Source: Didymodactylos carnosus (lineage: Eukaryota > Rotifera > Eurotatoria > Philodinida > Philodinidae). Taken from it: a stretch of 35,193 nucleotides of DNA. The notes beneath the pieces were generated by a model. It did no database searches. It had not been told where the DNA came from and was given only the letters and a program-made list of their open reading frames with translations. A program made the translations under genes and the position numbers. Position 1 is the first letter of the stretch; every line of letters starts with the position of its first letter. The stretch is taken from assembly GCA_905250885.1 (NCBI GenBank), contig CAJNOQ010001157.1:1-35193 (forward strand), in the 5' to 3' direction. Of the stretch, positions 32,647-35,193 are shown piece by piece.

Positions 32647-33403
32647 AATAAATTATCGGGATATAAGGATATACCTTCTTAGTTATAAAAGCTAATTAAA
32701 TTCGGATCAGATTAATAATAGTAAAAAATGTTTTCTGAAAAACTCAGGCATACATATTCTTAATTAGCTCGATGTCCTCTATCCCATCGTGTATAGAAAG
32801 ATGAAAAATAAAACCTGCTTAAAATTTGAATTATCGGCACCATACTGATTTTCCTAAAACTGTTATCACTCGGTTTTTAGTTCTTTTTCAAAAACAAACA
32901 TTACCATCAGGTTCAGTTCTCTTGTTTATTTGTTTGTGTACTATTCATACGCGTACACACAGTATCTACATTTTTAGTCTTATTTTAGAAATAAATTTGT
33001 TGAAGAGAGAATATGGTAGTATGGATAGTGTGTTTCAGACAAAATCATCCTACGAACAGATCTTGTATGGGATGATTAAATACTTTTAAACCCGCAATGA
33101 GTAAGCCAAGTTAATCAATATTTTAACCTATTAGATACTTTTGGAAAACACTATTTGTCAGTTGTTTTATTGATATTGTCAAGTCGGCGAGAATGTTTTT
33201 ATGACATTTTCACTAATATTTTTACAATGAGAAAAATATGTTTTTTTTTTTATTTCTATGCGAATGTCTTTTGAGATGTAAAAAAAATTAGAAATAGTTT
33301 TACATTCTATTTAAACAAGAATGAAAAAAAATTTTAAGAGATGTTGGAAAATTTGCCAATTAAAAATTTTAATGTGAAATAAACAAGCATAGCTCAAACA
33401 AAA
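32647..33403. other. upstream flank of the 33521 gene
   Basis: No supported gene. The frame at 32826 has no recognisable motif. The promoter of the next gene should lie here, but no element can be assigned. Confidence 0.35.
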
Positions 33404-33413
33404 ATGGGCAACT

Positions 33414-33517
33414 GTAAGTGAGAAAAAAAGTCATATATTGCAGCAAGTCTTGTTCAAGTTCTTATGCGTTAAATCAGTTTTATTCCCAAACATTCATTTA
33501 AATTTTCTTTATTACAG
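33414..33517 (+). other. possible 5'-leader intron of the 33521 gene
   Basis: A consensus donor (AACT|GTAAGT) at 33414 and an acceptor (tttattacag) ending at 33517 would remove 104 bp just before the start codon. After splicing, an ATG at 33404 would open a six-codon frame (MGNFNG, stop) that overlaps the main ATG, a possible upstream regulatory frame. Confidence 0.4.
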
Positions 33518-33520
33518 TCA

Positions 33521-34928
33521 ATGGATAGTTGTTCATCAATCGAACAGCAATTCTATCGAACATTAACAGCTTTCAATTCACGAAGTGCAAACAAAAATGA
33601 TCGAGAGAAAGCTTGTGAAAATATTCAAATACTATGGAAAACTATGAAATCGACTGAAGAATTAATTGATCATCTTCTAATTGTTATTAATGGCGTTTTG
33701 AATTATGGAAAACATTGGAGAATAGATGTATTAGAGAACCGTCCGAACAACATTATAAAAAATCAATTAATAACATCGAACGAAATATTAAAAATTTATA
33801 ATATGCTACTAGTCACACCTGATTTTGATCGTCAACGATTATGTTTATCATTAAATGTAACATTATTCAATCGGTTTAATTATGAACATCTATATATATT
33901 AGCAGGTAAACCAACTATGTCTAACTCGAAATATACTCATGGATCATATGATGTAATAACAGATATTACTGATCAAGGACCAATAAAAATTGAAATTAAT
34001 GATTTACAACATGTTGTACATAATATTGATGATGTATTGAATATATTATCACTAACACGAGGCAGCATTCATTTCAAAGCATTTCCAAATCAAGATTATT
34101 TTGGTCCAAATCTTTTTTGATTTTCACCAGTGCCACCAGTGTCATCAATAATTGGTACTTCTGATTCATCATTACATACGAGATCATCTTATGGAAATGT
34201 CCGTTTTCATATACCATTTCGTTCGATTATCAATCAATATCCAAATGCTTATTGTTTGGGAACACGTAAATTTGATAAAGAATATTGTCATACAATTCTT
34301 TTGGCTAACAATCAACTTAAAACAATTTATGGATTTGGCGAAGAATTTCCATTACTTAATGAATCTTCAAGTCTAATACATTTGTCTCCATCTAATAATA
34401 TTACTGAATCTACTTATTGGAAGCGTTATCGTTCTAAAATTGATGAAGCATGGGATCAAATTGATTTTTGTATTCCTATACCTGATCAGTTACTATTTGA
34501 TCCTCAACAAATAGAAATTAAAATTGATTTTATTGATCATGAGAAAGATTTGTGTATACCATCATTGAAAGCTCGACGAAGAAATATTAACAATTGGAAA
34601 TGTGAAAATTTAACTGCACATGATGCAATGATAGAGTTTGTTCGTCGAAGTCTTGAAATAAAAAACTCAAAGTTTTTTGATTCATTAGAACCATTATTTG
34701 ATGAAGATTTATGGAAAAAATTGCAAGATATACGTCAAGAACGATTGTTATCCACATAAATCTATATGGATATATAAATTTTTAATTTTCATCCTTAACA
34801 GAGACTCAAGTTTTTCCAGTTTTAAACGCGATAGAACGCCAGCAAAAACGGTACACTCACGTACACACTATGATGCCACCCGTATGAGAAGTTTAGACAG
34901 AATGAATGTAAATAGTATTCGCGATTGA
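33521..34928 (+). CDS. unrecognised protein, two exons, one in-frame TGA
   Basis: Exon 1 runs from ATG 33521 to 34746 and exon 2 from 34802 to 34928, joined by a 55-bp intron (TT|GTTATC...taacag|A). This replaces the ...ERLLST ending with ...ERLDSSFSSFKRDRTPAKTV and a stop at 34926. The total is 450 codons. Both sides of the TGA at 34118-34120 lie in the same frame and look equally protein-like (GPNLF before, FSPVPPVSSIIGTSD after). The N-terminal half is helical (about residues 1-120), followed by a strand-rich middle and a charged C-terminus with Arg/Ser-rich RDRTPAKTVHSRTHYDATRM. There is no signal peptide or TM segment and I recognise no domain. The TGA may be a nonsense mutation, a read error, or part of a 27-nt intron-like stretch. 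Confidence 0.65.
34118..34120 (+). other. in-frame TGA within the 33521 gene
   Basis: The codons are CCA AAT CTT TTT TGA TTT TCA CCA. The surrounding segment 34103-34129 starts GTCCAA, contains a T-rich tract and ends CAG; removing its 27 nt would keep the frame (TTT G|TG CCA CCA). That is shorter than any spliceosomal intron usual in animals, so this is a noted possibility only. Confidence 0.9.
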
Positions 34929-34993
34929 CTGTTTTTCAAAAAAGTTCCAAAAACCTATTATTAGCTGAAGTATCCTATATTTTCCTATTTTTG

Positions 34994-34999
34994 AATAAA
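34994..34999 (+). terminator. candidate polyadenylation signal of the 33521 gene
   Basis: AATAAA lies about 66 nt after the TGA stop at 34926-34928. Canonical hexamer, plausible distance. Confidence 0.5.
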
Positions 35000-35193
35000 A
35001 TCAAGAAATTCATAACCTAATCAAGATCCATCGAAATTATATCAGAATATCAATATTTTACCTCCTCCAAATGATTTTTTACTTGAGAATAGGAAACCGC
35101 ATTCTTGTACTTCGGAAGATTCCTAGAAAACCTTTTCAAAAACCAAAGTATTTTCTGTTGATTTCTAAAGCTTTTATTGAACTGCATAGTATT
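35000..35193. repeat. fragment of a dispersed repeat at window end
   Basis: The stretch resembles 4150-4330: cataacct/cataactca, atcaagatccatcgaaa, and later aaccaaagtattttctgttg versus aaccaagtattttctattga. It is probably a member of the same non-coding repeat family, cut by the window edge. Confidence 0.45.

Noticed and set aside
1-35193. CRISPR array, bacterial operon or plasmid origin
   Set aside because: No regularly spaced direct repeats with unique spacers, no Shine-Dalgarno-led gene strings; introns and a signal/TM receptor show eukaryotic DNA.

Overview
The window is AT-rich animal DNA. Its genes have short GT-AG introns (one of 55 bp), and the lineage-specific families it carries point to a bdelloid rotifer. 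The pointers are an F-box-type gene with a divergent remainder, a mono-ADP-ribosyltransferase with a receiver-like tail, and very dense non-autonomous DNA elements. The taxon is an inference; the gene models are read from the sequence.

Layout: (1) 586-769, a foldback element that stops 19 bp before the ATG of a single-exon F-box-like gene (789-1526). (2) 1527-6226, gene-poor DNA with a 361-bp hAT-type MITE that keeps a perfect 8-bp target duplication. (3) 6227-10705, a two-exon arginine-type ADP-ribosyltransferase (R-S-ExE) whose C-terminus looks like a response-regulator receiver fold. Its single 3.0-kb intron is filled with repeats. (4) 10706-16560, about 6 kb without an intact gene, holding a 1.35-kb terminal-inverted-repeat element, a 300-bp foldback MITE and a scrap of LINE-type reverse transcriptase. 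(5) 16685-23210 on the minus strand, a gene of about 13 exons for a single-pass immunoglobulin-superfamily receptor. It has a signal peptide, a Gln-rich N-terminus, three Ig domains, a TM helix, and a Pro-rich tail with SH3, PPxY and C-terminal PDZ-ligand motifs. A 709-bp foldback lies in one of its introns. (6) 24550-30138, a region bounded by a 14-bp perfect inverted repeat of hAT-like type. It contains nested foldbacks, twin near-perfect palindromes, three smaller MITEs and a coding-like segment near its right end. (7) 31574-32646, a foldback element with 300-bp arms. (8) 33521-34928, an unrecognised two-exon gene interrupted by one in-frame TGA.

The genes do not form a pathway. The most interesting points are the ART-receiver fusion, the in-frame TGA that sits inside a 27-nt intron-like stretch, the adjacent palindromes at 25571-25660, the paired antisense peptides inside the ART intron, and the variety of foldback elements placed in introns and next to start codons.
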